This document shows positions 22,899-32,235 of a stretch of DNA of 64,000 bases, piece by piece; position 1 is the first letter of the stretch, and each line of letters begins with the position of its first letter. A program made the position numbers and the translations under genes. The DNA lies in contig CM076944.1 of assembly GCA_039566865.1 (NCBI GenBank), forward strand, positions 14,344,501 through 14,408,500, in the 5' to 3' direction. Origin of the DNA: Aurelia coerulea (Eukaryota > Cnidaria > Scyphozoa > Semaeostomeae > Ulmaridae). The notes below the pieces were generated by a model, which saw only the letters and a program-made list of their open reading frames with translations, was not told the DNA's origin and searched no databases.

Positions 22899-23983
22899 TG
22901 TTCAGTACCGCACAAGATCCGGGCGTGTGGTCATCCCCACACGAAAGCTAGGGGTTATCCCCACACCAAGTTCGTAAACAACTTGCGTCATAAACAATAC
23001 GCGTTCCAAAACCTTAGAAATCGGGCCTTTTGTACATAGAGATCGAGCCCTTTGTAGTTGGTCAGCAAAGCATAAACAGTTTTGTTATTCGATTTGTGAA
23101 AGAAAAACAAAGTGAGTCGTTTGTCAAGTTAGCTTCGAAGCGTTTCGGGCCGAAGCCCAAATTTTACTGGAAAACTTAACGTTTTAATTCGTTCTGAAGA
23201 ACAAGCTATATCGCTGTATTTCGTGCCGAAGCACAAGATTTATTTATCAACTGTATTACCGTCCCGAAGGACAAAGTTATTCATTGTTATTCGCTGATTT
23301 GGCAAAGACCTTACTACTGGAGAATACACTGGTTTTATTTAATTGCTGTTTGACAAAGTTATTCATTGTTATTCGCTGATTTGGCAAAGACCTTACTACT
23401 GGAGAAGATACTGGAATTTATTTATTTGCTGTTTGCATCAGAGAATTCACAAGCTACTTGCTGTCATTTTGTATATATCATATTATGGGCAAAATTCGAA
23501 CGGAGTTAACAGGATCCCAATTTTGGAAGAGATTTATTGTTATTTTGGAATGTTACGATGAATTTTGCTATACTGGAAGAACAATGCTTAGCTCTTGATT
23601 CCGCCGCTGGCAGAACTTTTATCGTTATATATGAAGAACAATTCTTAGCTCTTGATTCCGCCGCTGGCAGAGTTTTTATCGTTATACTGGAAGAACATTT
23701 CTTAGCTCTTGATTCCGCCGCTGGCAGAGCTTTTATCGTTATATGAAGAACAATCATTGGAAAAGATTGGAAAAGAAAATATTACATTCTTCGTTCTAAA
23801 GCGTTTAAATTATCAAGATCAATTTGATTTAATTAATAGAGAAATTTCATTGAGATAGAATTTTATTTCAAGATCCTCTTGGATTTTCGCGCGATCGCTA
23901 TCGGGACTTGATTTACATTGCTTCGCAGGGAATAAACTTATCATGGTACTCCGCAGAGGGTAATCAGGATCCCAGATTTAATA
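22899..23983 (+). repeat. 5' LTR of the BEL/Pao element
   Basis: 1085 bp, starting TGTTCAGTACC and ending TTTAATA. It contains four short covarying hairpins (23147-23272), a 50-bp direct repeat (GTTATTCATTGTTATTCGCT at about 23276 and 23355), three tandem units of about 58 bp (23571-23756) each with CTTGATTCCGCCGCTGGCAG, and AATAAA at 23931-23936. Its start codes in the 3' copy for the last residues of the downstream open frame. Confidence 0.93.
23147..23272 (+). other. Four covarying YGAA-loop hairpins in the LTR
   Basis: Four 12-mers share the form G-NN-C-YGAA-G-NN-C: GGGCCGAAGCCC (23147), GTTCTGAAGAAC (23191), GTGCCGAAGCAC (23223) and GTCCCGAAGGAC (23261). The two inner stem positions differ in every copy yet always pair. 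All four are followed by AA and spaced 32-44 bp. They are repeated in the 3' LTR at 29880-30005. The pattern suggests selection on RNA structure or on a palindromic binding site; the function is unknown. Confidence 0.75.
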
Positions 23984-23984
23984 T

Positions 23985-24000
23985 TGGTCCACCGAGCCGG
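23985..24000 (+). other. Primer-binding site
   Basis: TGGTCCACCGAGCCGG starts one base after the 5' LTR and has the TGG expected to pair with a tRNA CCA end. The tRNA species was not identified. Confidence 0.7.
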
Positions 24001-24032
24001 ATTCCAAAGTTTGGATAAAAGAATTGACAATT

Positions 24033-27000
24033 ATGGAGTCGGATATTTTCGAAGTTGACTTAGATACCATTGACTTATTAACATATGGGCAGATGCAATC
24101 TGCACTGAAGCACATGGGGCTTAATGCAGCTGGAAGTAAAAAGGTTCTTGCAAAGCGTCTCAGGAGTCATTTGGAGTTTCAAGAAAGTAAGATTGTTGCA
24201 GGTAGTCCAGCTGAGCGTGCAAGAGGTCTGAAATCTGGTGTCAAAAGCTCAGAAATTGTCGGTATCAGGAGAAAGGAGAAATGTTTGAAACTCAACATTA
24301 GCCATCTTATTGAAGACATAACTGAGTTTTTAGAAAGGGATGACCAGTTAGTAGAAATTGAGAATTGCTTAGCAGAACTTGAGAAGCAAAGAGAAAATCA
24401 TGTAAAATTGAATGATGAACTGATGCCGTTACTCCAAGAAGATGAAGTAGATTTTGAATGTGAAAGTTTTGCTGAATATCACCGTACAATTCGTAAGCTT
24501 TGCAACCAGGCTCAAAAGTATATTGCAGATAATGCCGTCTTACCTGCGAGCTTAGCATCAACTGAGCGACAACACAAAGAGATAAAACTTCCAAAATTCG
24601 ATTTGCCTACATTCAGTGGTGACACTTTAAAGTTTAATGCGTATTGGGATCAATTCAAGTGCGCAGTGCATGATAACAATAATTTGTCAGCAGCGCAGAA
24701 ATTTTCCTATCTACGTGCAAGTCTGAAAGGAGCTGCCCTACAAACAATAGATGGTTTTGAAACAACAGCTGCCAACTACAAGCCTGCAATAGATATTATT
24801 CTACATCGTTTTGGCAGACAGAAAATCATTGTTGCTCATCTGGTGAAATCAATTGTGAAGTATGAAATGAAAGATAAAACAAAGGCTACGTCATTGCGTC
24901 AGCTACACGACACTCTACAGAATCGCATCAGAGCACTAGAAGGATTAGGATTGAAGCCAGAGGACAATCAAGACGTGCAGATGATTTTGATACCACTGTT
25001 AGAAATGAAATTGCCACAAAGCCTAGCTGAAAAATGGGAACTGGAAACATCAGACATAGAGGATGAAGAAATTACGATAGATCTGTTTTTCAAATTCCTG
25101 AACAGACAAGTCATGTCGAAAGAAGCCGGTGAAAGAAGTCAGGCAGAAAGCAGTCACGCAAGTACTAGTTCCAGTAAAGGTCCCTTTAGATCGAAACCTA
25201 TTTCACTCAACAAGAAAGATCAACGAGTATCGTCAGCATCAGCATTGCTTGGAGAAGTAAAACAAGAAACAGTGATCAATTGTCATTTCTGCAACAAGCC
25301 AGGTCATGAATCAGGAAATTGTTATTCAGCAAAGAAGAAAGGTATCGAAGAGCGATGGAAAGTAGCAAGAGACAATAAGCTTTGTTTTAACTGTCTGAAA
25401 CCTTCTCATGCGGGTCATAATTCCAGAAATTGCAGACAACCCAGCTGTACTGCTGAAGGATGTGGAAGGAAACATCATCGATTGCTTCATACAGACAGCC
25501 AACAAAGTCAAAGCACTTCATTAAGTGGATGTATCGTAGATTCACAAAGATCAAGCCAGGCACTCCTTCAAACAGCGCTTGCTACTTTGCAAGTAGGATC
25601 ACAAGAACTACCAGTACGTATCTTATTAGATACAGGCAGCCAGAGATCATACATTCGTAAAGAAATTGCAGAATCACTTGATCTAAAAGGCCCAACTGAA
25701 GTCTTGAGCATCTCAACTTTAGGAGGGAATACAACACAGTACAGGAAGATGCAAAGAGTCAAGTGTTCCATCAGAAAGTTAGACAGTGAGTCAAAGGATG
25801 CTTGCATAGAGATTGAAGCTTTAGCCATTGATAAGATTTGTGCTCCATTGCAGCCAGTGCACCTTGATCCATCAAAGTATCAACACTTAAGAGGATTGAC
25901 TTTTGCAGATAGTTACCAAAGAGATCCAGAACAAGTGGACATTCTAATCGGTGCAGATTTCTACTATAGTATCGTTGAAGGCTCAGTTAGAAGAAGTACA
26001 AACAAGAACGCACCCATAGCTGTTAAGTCAAGACTAGGATGGATCTTGTGTGGACAAAATGAAAGTCAGCAGCAAGGTGTAACAGCCACAATGTTCTCAA
26101 CAGTTGAAGAAGATGTATCCAAGACTCTGAAATGTTTCTGGGAGTTAGAGAGTATAGGTATCCTAAATGAGAAATCAATGCCGATGAAAATTGATGAGAT
26201 TGATGCTTTAAAGCAATTTAAAGAGGGACTTTCTTTTGATGGAGAGAGGTATCAGGTACACATTCCTTGGAAAAAAGATCATCCCGTGTTAAAGAATAAT
26301 TACAATCAAGCTGTCAGAAGATTGATAGGTGTAGAAAATCGATTGAAAAGAAATGATACCAAAGCAGAAGAATATACAAAGGCAATTTCCCAGTATGTGC
26401 AAGAAGGGTTTGCTGAAGAGATCACATCAGATGACAATAGTGAAGAATGTGAAAGAACTAGATACCTACCACACCATGCTGTCTACAGAGAGGATAAAAG
26501 TACAACCAAGACAAGAATAGTATTTGATGCTTCTGCAAGTGAAGGAGATGGAGTTTCATTGAATGACTGCATATTGCAAGGACCTGCATTGCAGCCAAAT
26601 TTGGTGTCAGTCTTGATCAGATTCAGAATGCATCACGTAGCGCTCGTTGCAGATGTGAAGAAAATGTTTCTACAAATCAAGATTGCAGATGAAGATCGAG
26701 ATTCACACAGATATGTTTGGCGTGACATGCAAACAAACGAAGAGCCAAAGGTCTTTCGCATGAAAACAGTGACATTTGGAGTCAATTGCAGTCCGTTCTT
26801 GGCCATAGCTACTGTTCAGAGCCATGCAGAGAAGTTAAAGAGACAGTTTCCCGTAGCAGCAGCAGAAGTGATTGATAATATGTACGTAGATGATTGCCTT
26901 ACCGGTGCTGAAGACGTTGAAAAGGCAACAGAGTTACACGATTCCTTGTTTTCAATGATGAAGTCAGGAGGATTCCACTTGACAAAATGGGCTAGCAATT

Positions 27001-29408
27001 CTGAAGAAGTCTTGAAGCACATTGATCCAGAAGAAAGAGCACCATCGTTGACGGTAGAGTTTGATAAAAGAGAATCCCTAAAGGCTTTAGGTATGAGTTG
27101 GGAAACACAGAAAGACCAGTTCTATTTTGATGTTGCTGAAAAGATCAGTAAAGGAAAAGATGCTGAAACCAAAAGAAGTCTTCTCAGCATTGCTTCAAAG
27201 ATATTCGACCCGATGGGTCTCCTATCACCATACATTCTAAGAGCCAAAGTATTATTTCAAGAGTTGTGGAGCCGAGGTTTGCAGTGGGATGAAAGGCTAC
27301 CAGAAGATATTCTCAGTCAGTGGAAGAGATGGAAGGAAGAATCTAAGGATATACCTGATATAAGAGTTCCTAGGTGCTTTGTCGCAGATCAAAATGAGAT
27401 CAAGAGTATTGAGCTTCATGGATTTGGTGATGCCTCACCTAAAGCCTATGGAGCCGCAGTCTATCTTCGCACTACAGATATAGAAGGAAAGATCAATACT
27501 TCCCTTGTAATGTCAAAGTCAAGAGTCGCGCCTTTAAAGATCGTAACATTGCCTAGGCTTGAGCTACTTGCAGCAGTAGTAAACACAAGATTGACTCGTT
27601 TTGTCGCAGATTCGCTTAAACGAGAAATCAGCCGAGTCGTATTATGGTCTGATAGTACGGTTGCACTTCATTGGTTGAAGAGACCACCTTCAAATTGGAA
27701 GCCATTTGTTGCCAATAGAGTTTCAGAGATTCAGTCAACATGGAGCCCAGAGCACTGGAGACATTGCCCCGGAAATGACAATCCAGCTGACTTGCTGACA
27801 CGGGGTATCGGGTCCAAAGATCTTATAAGAAATGAGAAATGGTTCAAGGGTCCATCGTGGCTCGATCAGCCATCAAATGAATGGCCAAAAGTGAGAGAAA
27901 CAAAATTAGACAACGAGGATGCACAACAAGAATTGAAGAACACAGCTCAGTCATTGCCAGCTGTAGAATCGCATACAGTTATTGATCCGAAGAGATATTC
28001 ATCGTGGAGAAAGCTTGTCAGAATAACTGCACTCGTTTTTCGTGCTATTCAAAGATTTAGAAGTTTGAAACAAGCAACGTCGAAGAAATCACAGCCATGG
28101 GATGAGCTGTCGTCTCAAGAGATAAAAGATGCAGAGTACTTTTGGTATCGAAAGGTGCAATCCGAGATTTACACAGAAGAGATGAAGTCTTTAAGTAAGC
28201 AGAAAGAGATCAATGCATCCAGCAGAATTCTCAAATTAGATCCATTCTATGACAGTAAGGATTGTGTGATCAGAGTTGGAGGAAGACTTCACCATTCAGA
28301 TTTGCCAGAAGAGACGAAACATCAGGTGATTTTGCCACATGGTCATCCGGTTGTCGAAATGAAGATTCAACAAGTACACAAAGATTCCGTTTGTGTTGGT
28401 CCTTTGACTACCTTAGCAATTCTTCGCCAGACGATTTGGTTGACACAAGGGCATCGTGAAGTAAAACGTATCATAAAGAACTGTATTCGTTGCAAACGAC
28501 AGAATGCAGTAGCTGGATCACAGAAGATGGGGAATTTGCCAAAGGAGAGAATACAGCACTCACCCGCATTCACACACGTCGGCGTGGATTTTGCTGGACC
28601 GCTATATGCTCGCACCAACTTAACAAGTAAGAAAGTTTACATCTGCATTTTTACCTGTGCTGCATCGCGAATGGTACACCTAGAGCTGACAAATAGTTTA
28701 CACACTGATGAGTTCCTTCAAGCATTCCGCCGCATGATCAATCGTCGAGGACTTTGCCAATCAATGCAGTCAGACAATGCAAAGACATTTAAAGCAGCAG
28801 ATCGTATTCTTCAGCAGTTATTCGCATCATCAACCAGTAAGCCAAAGATGAAGAACATTGATCAGAACCGTGTCCGTAAAGAATTAGCAGCTATGGGCGT
28901 AGAGTGGAAATTCATTGTCGAGAGAGCTCCCTGGAGAGGTGGATTTTGGGAAAGAATCGTAAAGTCAGTGAAAGAGCCTCTGCGCAAGGTTTTGGGAAAC
29001 GCATTACTCAGCTACGTAGAGTTGTATACGATCCTGACAGATATTGAGGCAATCATCAATTCTAGACCACTCACAATCATAGGAGATGATATCAACGATG
29101 CAGAACCGATTACACCTGCACACCTAGCCATCGGAAGACCATTGAAAGGTTTGCCACAAGTACAAAAATCTCACTCAGAAGAACAGCCAATTGTTCAACG
29201 CTATTGGTATCAACAGCGCATCTTAAACCATTTTTGGAAAAGATGGCGTAAGGAATACCTCCATCAGTTATCGCCAAGAAATAAATGGAAGCAAGAAAGC
29301 TTGCCAGTTACAGTTGGAGATATTGTTCTCATATCAGAAGATAGAGTCGCGAGAGGACATTGGCCGATGGGATGTGTACTGCAGTACACCCAGGAAAGGA
29401 TGGATTAG
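24033..29408 (+). CDS. BEL/Pao Gag-Pol polyprotein
   Basis: About 1791 residues from the ATG at 24033 (a TTG nine bases upstream is in frame but less likely). Order: a SAP-like DNA-binding motif near residues 15-48 (LTYGQMQSALKHMGLNAAGS); a Gag region of the BEL type (LPKFDLPTFSGD, residue ~190); zinc knuckles CHFCNKPGHESGNC and CFNCLKPSHAGHNSRNC (~415-465); a retropepsin-like site ILLDTGSQRSYI (~530); RT with KTRIVFDASA, VADVKKMFLQI and catalytic YVDDC (~830-955); RNase H with GFGDASPKAYGAAVYL and LWSDSTVALHWL (~1130-1215); integrase with an HHCC finger (ending CIRCKRQ) and core residues in HVGVDFAGPLY, QSDNAKTF and GGFWERIVKSVKE. The frame ends early: a one-base shift near 29371-29385 moves the C-terminal tail into the next frame, which stays open to 29710 inside the 3' LTR. 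Integrase catalytic residues lie upstream of the shift. Confidence 0.95.
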   Translation: MESDIFEVDLDTIDLLTYGQMQSALKHMGLNAAGSKKVLAKRLRSHLEFQESKIVAGSPAERARGLKSGVKSSEIVGIRRKEKCLKLNISHLIEDITEFLERDDQLVEIENCLAELEKQRENHVKLNDELMPLLQEDEVDFECESFAEYHRTIRKLCNQAQKYIADNAVLPASLASTERQHKEIKLPKFDLPTFSGDTLKFNAYWDQFKCAVHDNNNLSAAQKFSYLRASLKGAALQTIDGFETTAANYKPAIDIILHRFGRQKIIVAHLVKSIVKYEMKDKTKATSLRQLHDTLQNRIRALEGLGLKPEDNQDVQMILIPLLEMKLPQSLAEKWELETSDIEDEEITIDLFFKFLNRQVMSKEAGERSQAESSHASTSSSKGPFRSKPISLNKKDQRVSSASALLGEVKQETVINCHFCNKPGHESGNCYSAKKKGIEERWKVARDNKLCFNCLKPSHAGHNSRNCRQPSCTAEGCGRKHHRLLHTDSQQSQSTSLSGCIVDSQRSSQALLQTALATLQVGSQELPVRILLDTGSQRSYIRKEIAESLDLKGPTEVLSISTLGGNTTQYRKMQRVKCSIRKLDSESKDACIEIEALAIDKICAPLQPVHLDPSKYQHLRGLTFADSYQRDPEQVDILIGADFYYSIVEGSVRRSTNKNAPIAVKSRLGWILCGQNESQQQGVTATMFSTVEEDVSKTLKCFWELESIGILNEKSMPMKIDEIDALKQFKEGLSFDGERYQVHIPWKKDHPVLKNNYNQAVRRLIGVENRLKRNDTKAEEYTKAISQYVQEGFAEEITSDDNSEECERTRYLPHHAVYREDKSTTKTRIVFDASASEGDGVSLNDCILQGPALQPNLVSVLIRFRMHHVALVADVKKMFLQIKIADEDRDSHRYVWRDMQTNEEPKVFRMKTVTFGVNCSPFLAIATVQSHAEKLKRQFPVAAAEVIDNMYVDDCLTGAEDVEKATELHDSLFSMMKSGGFHLTKWASNSEEVLKHIDPEERAPSLTVEFDKRESLKALGMSWETQKDQFYFDVAEKISKGKDAETKRSLLSIASKIFDPMGLLSPYILRAKVLFQELWSRGLQWDERLPEDILSQWKRWKEESKDIPDIRVPRCFVADQNEIKSIELHGFGDASPKAYGAAVYLRTTDIEGKINTSLVMSKSRVAPLKIVTLPRLELLAAVVNTRLTRFVADSLKREISRVVLWSDSTVALHWLKRPPSNWKPFVANRVSEIQSTWSPEHWRHCPGNDNPADLLTRGIGSKDLIRNEKWFKGPSWLDQPSNEWPKVRETKLDNEDAQQELKNTAQSLPAVESHTVIDPKRYSSWRKLVRITALVFRAIQRFRSLKQATSKKSQPWDELSSQEIKDAEYFWYRKVQSEIYTEEMKSLSKQKEINASSRILKLDPFYDSKDCVIRVGGRLHHSDLPEETKHQVILPHGHPVVEMKIQQVHKDSVCVGPLTTLAILRQTIWLTQGHREVKRIIKNCIRCKRQNAVAGSQKMGNLPKERIQHSPAFTHVGVDFAGPLYARTNLTSKKVYICIFTCAASRMVHLELTNSLHTDEFLQAFRRMINRRGLCQSMQSDNAKTFKAADRILQQLFASSTSKPKMKNIDQNRVRKELAAMGVEWKFIVERAPWRGGFWERIVKSVKEPLRKVLGNALLSYVELYTILTDIEAIINSRPLTIIGDDINDAEPITPAHLAIGRPLKGLPQVQKSHSEEQPIVQRYWYQQRILNHFWKRWRKEYLHQLSPRNKWKQESLPVTVGDIVLISEDRVARGHWPMGCVLQYTQERMD

Positions 29409-29710
29409 TTCGCACGGTTACACTTAGAACGCAAAAGGGGCAGCTTAGAAGACCAATCCAAAGGATCCACAATCTTGAGATTCGAGAAAATGTTCCTCCA
29501 TCTGCATCACTTGATGTTGCTGCCACTATAGAGACACAACAAGGACAAGTTTCAGAGAGCAAGGCTGAGGTTGAGAATTCAGTCAAGCAGAAAGTTGTTA
29601 ATCTTCCTAGAGAAGATCAAGCTGGGGAGGATGTTCAGTACCGCACAAGATCCGGGCGTGTGGTCATCCCCACACGAAAGCTAGGGGTTATCCCCACACC
29701 AAGTTCGTAA
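29386..29710 (+). pseudogene. Frameshifted C-terminal tail of the BEL/Pao polyprotein
   Basis: This frame carries VHPGKDGLVRTVTLRTQ and RRPIQRIHNL, the usual chromodomain-less C-terminal region of BEL integrases, offset by one base from the main frame. It reads through the polypurine tract into the first 79 bases of the 3' LTR before stopping. Because LTRs are nearly identical, the shift is probably a recent single-base loss in this copy rather than programmed frameshifting. Confidence 0.8.
29624..29631 (+). other. Polypurine tract
   Basis: GGGGAGGA lies immediately upstream of the 3' LTR, the expected position for plus-strand priming. Confidence 0.65.
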
Positions 29711-30716
29711 ACAACTTGCGTCATAAACAATACGCGTTCCAAAACCTTAGAAATCGGGCCTTTTGTACATAGAGATCGAGCCCTTTGTAGTTGGTCAGCA
29801 AAGCATAAACAGTTTTGTTATTCGATTTGTGAAAGAAAAACAAAGTGAGTCGTTTGTCAAGTTAGCTTCGAAGCGTTTCGGGCCGAAGCCCAAATTTTAC
29901 TGGAAAACTTAACGTTTTAATTCGTTCTGAAGAACAAGCTATATCGCTGTATTTCGTGCCGAAGCACAAGATTTATTTATCAACTGTATTACCGTCCCGA
30001 AGGACAAAGTTATTCATTGTTATTCGCTGATTTGGCAAAGACCTTACTACTGGAGAATACACTGGTTTTATTTAATTGCTGTTTGACAAAGTTATTCATT
30101 GTTATTCGCTGATTTGGCAAAGACCTTACTACTGGAGAAGATACTGGAATTTATTTATTTGCTGTTTGCATCAGAGAATTCACAAGCTACTTGCTGTCAT
30201 TTTGTATATATCATATTATGGGCAAAATTCGAACGGAGTTAACAGGATCCCAATTTTGGAAGAGATTTATTGTTATTTTGGAATGTTACGATGAATTTTG
30301 CTATACTGGAAGAACAATGCTTAGCTCTTGATTCCGCCGCTGGCAGAACTTTTATCGTTATATATGAAGAACAATTCTTAGCTCTTGATTCCGCCGCTGG
30401 CAGAGCTTTTATCGTTATACTGGAAGAACATTTCTTAGCTCTTGATTCCGCCGCTGGCAGAGCTTTTATCGTTATATGAAGAACAATCATTGGAAAAGAT
30501 TGGAAAAGAAAATATTACATTCTTCGTTCTAAAGCGTTTAAATTATCAAGATCAATTTGATTTAATTAATAGAGAAATTTCATTGAGATAGAATTTTATT
30601 TCAAGATCCTCTTGGATTTTCGCGCGATCGCTATCGGGACTTGATTTACATTGCTTCGCAGGGAATAAACTTATCATGGTACTCCGCAGAGGGTAATCAG
30701 GATCCCAGATTTAATA
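29632..30716 (+). repeat. 3' LTR of the BEL/Pao element
   Basis: 1085 bp, same as the 5' LTR except C at 30406 where the 5' copy has T at 23673. It contains the same four hairpins, the direct repeat, the three tandem units and AATAAA (30664-30669). Confidence 0.93.
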
Positions 30717-31450
30717 CATCAAGCCTTGCAACAACGCGAGTTCAAAGCTGGTCGTTCAGCGGAGGCCCTCCTGAGGTGTATGACATCTCAAATGTCAAAC
30801 GCTCCAGCGGTTTGAGCACGCGCGGCCACTCTACGGAAAGAACGAATCATGGTCGCGGAGCCTGCGCGCTCAAAATGCTGGATGAAAAACTGCATTCAAC
30901 GAGAGAAAGGTATGTCTCTCATCTTTGATCAAGAAGTTTGTCAACTTACTTTTTCGTAGCTGCTTAAAATCAATTTTCAATTCAAGCCTTGCATTTTTTA
31001 ACTTTCTGTGCATTTTATTTGAATCATAGCCGATTTTGCTTCAAAAGTAGGCCTAGACTTTTAATTTGTTCAGCAATTGTCTGAATTCAATGTTTTGTTC
31101 GGACTAGACCTCTAAGTTGACTTATGCAAAGCACATTGATCTTGAGGTTTGCGCTAAATTGTCAATAATAAACTTCTGGAAAATAGAGGGACTGCAGCTG
31201 AGAACAGGCCGAGATTGGAAAATATAATATGTGTGGCATATGTGTGTACTATGTGTGCTCGCCTGTGTTGATGCATCATTTCACAGAATGAGATTGGTTG
31301 CTAAGGGAAACTTCTCCAACAAAATGAACTCTTTTGAGTGCAGTAATTAGCTCAATGACGTTCCCATCAAAATTATTTCAAAAAGCTCTTTGTTAGCATT
31401 TTTTCAAGATTATTGTTAGTTTTCTAAGAACTTTTAGGCAGCTGATCAGT
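30717..31450. other. No gene recognised
   Basis: The first 200 bases are GC-richer and hold an open frame ending in AGAGAAAG|GTATGT (about 30908), a plausible splice donor, but the peptide shows no known domain. It may be a non-coding first exon or chance. Confidence 0.25.
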
Positions 31451-32235
31451 CAAGTAGAACAACAATCGAAGAGTTTTCAAGAAACCAATAAATTTTCCCA
31501 CCCAGTACTGAAAGTCTCTTTTAGCTTTCAGTAAACAGTTGAAATTAGCAGATCATGGGTACCAAACGTTTTTGCAGTTTCTCCGCATCCTTCTTAAATG
31601 TTCGTTGTATTCATTGATAGGTAACTTCCCAAGCATTTCGTGACTTTTACCAGAATACAGCGCCAGTATGCGAATTACCTTCTCAGACAAAATAAACAAG
31701 TTTCTTGAGCAATATCCAAGTTCTCAGTCGAGGTTTTTACTGGTTTATTTCTTAGTTGAATTCTTGAAAAGAGTTTCTTATTAACAATAGCACTGTTTAA
31801 TCATGCTGAAAATGGATTACACGTTTTTTTTTATAAGAAACTGGTTTATAAAAAACTAGTACTACGATGACCAAAAATTTAAGAAACTCTAGTACTACGC
31901 TCAAGAACAGTTAAGAAACTCTAAAACGTTATATCTGTATGTCTCTCTTATTTATTCTATGTCTCTCTAACAAAGGTGCCTTCGTCTTTTCTTGACTTTT
32001 AACTGCAAAATTGGTAAATTTTTGCCTTGGTGTGCATGGCTTCTTCTTGATGACAATGTCAATGCAAAATGGAAGCCCTTTCTCGAGAAGAAGGCTCAAC
32101 TTCGAACAATACCGCAATTTTAGGCCCAAAAAATAAGAAACTAATTAAGAAACTTTTACTACTAAAACACCGAAATTTTCATGCGAAATTAAGAAACTTT
32201 TAGTACTAAGTGCTGATCCAAGTTTCTTACAATAA
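31450..32235. repeat. Cluster of TTAAGAAACT / AGTACTA words
   Basis: TTAAGAAACT, TAAGAAACT or the complement occurs about eight times, several followed by (CT)TTAGTACTA. Related word clusters occur at 36680-36740 and 62700-63190. The arrangement resembles subterminal repeats of a DNA transposon. No terminal inverted repeat or TSD was fixed. Confidence 0.45.

Larger units (their letters stand above)
22899..30716 (+). mobile_element. BEL/Pao LTR retrotransposon, young, nearly intact
   Basis: A 7818-bp element with two 1085-bp LTRs, a primer-binding site beginning TGG (23985), one long Gag-Pol frame and a purine-rich tract before the 3' LTR. Aligned by eye the LTRs differ at one position only (T at 23673, C at 30406), so insertion is recent. 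CATC occurs at 22894-22897 and 30717-30720, a probable 4-bp target duplication; an extra C at 22898 is unexplained. The target lay at the edge of the satellite array: CATCAAG follows the satellite phase on both sides, then the array stops. There is no envelope-type gene. Confidence 0.93.

Noticed and set aside
21651..22977. Series of overlapping 96-codon open frames with repeated peptide
   Set aside because: They are produced by the 160-bp satellite: the monomer lacks stops in some frames and shifts phase by one each unit. Spacing of exactly 160 bp and lack of codon bias argue against a protein.
23343..23757. Small open frames in the LTRs, present twice
   Set aside because: They coincide with tandem LTR repeats and occur identically in both LTRs; no known protein.
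29360..29710. Separate accessory or envelope gene of the BEL element
   Set aside because: Content (GKDGLVR, RRPIQRI) is the normal integrase C-terminal tail displaced by a one-base shift.
30641..30928. Exon with a splice donor after the 3' LTR
   Set aside because: The start lies in the LTR and no domain or acceptor partner could be found; kept only as a remark.
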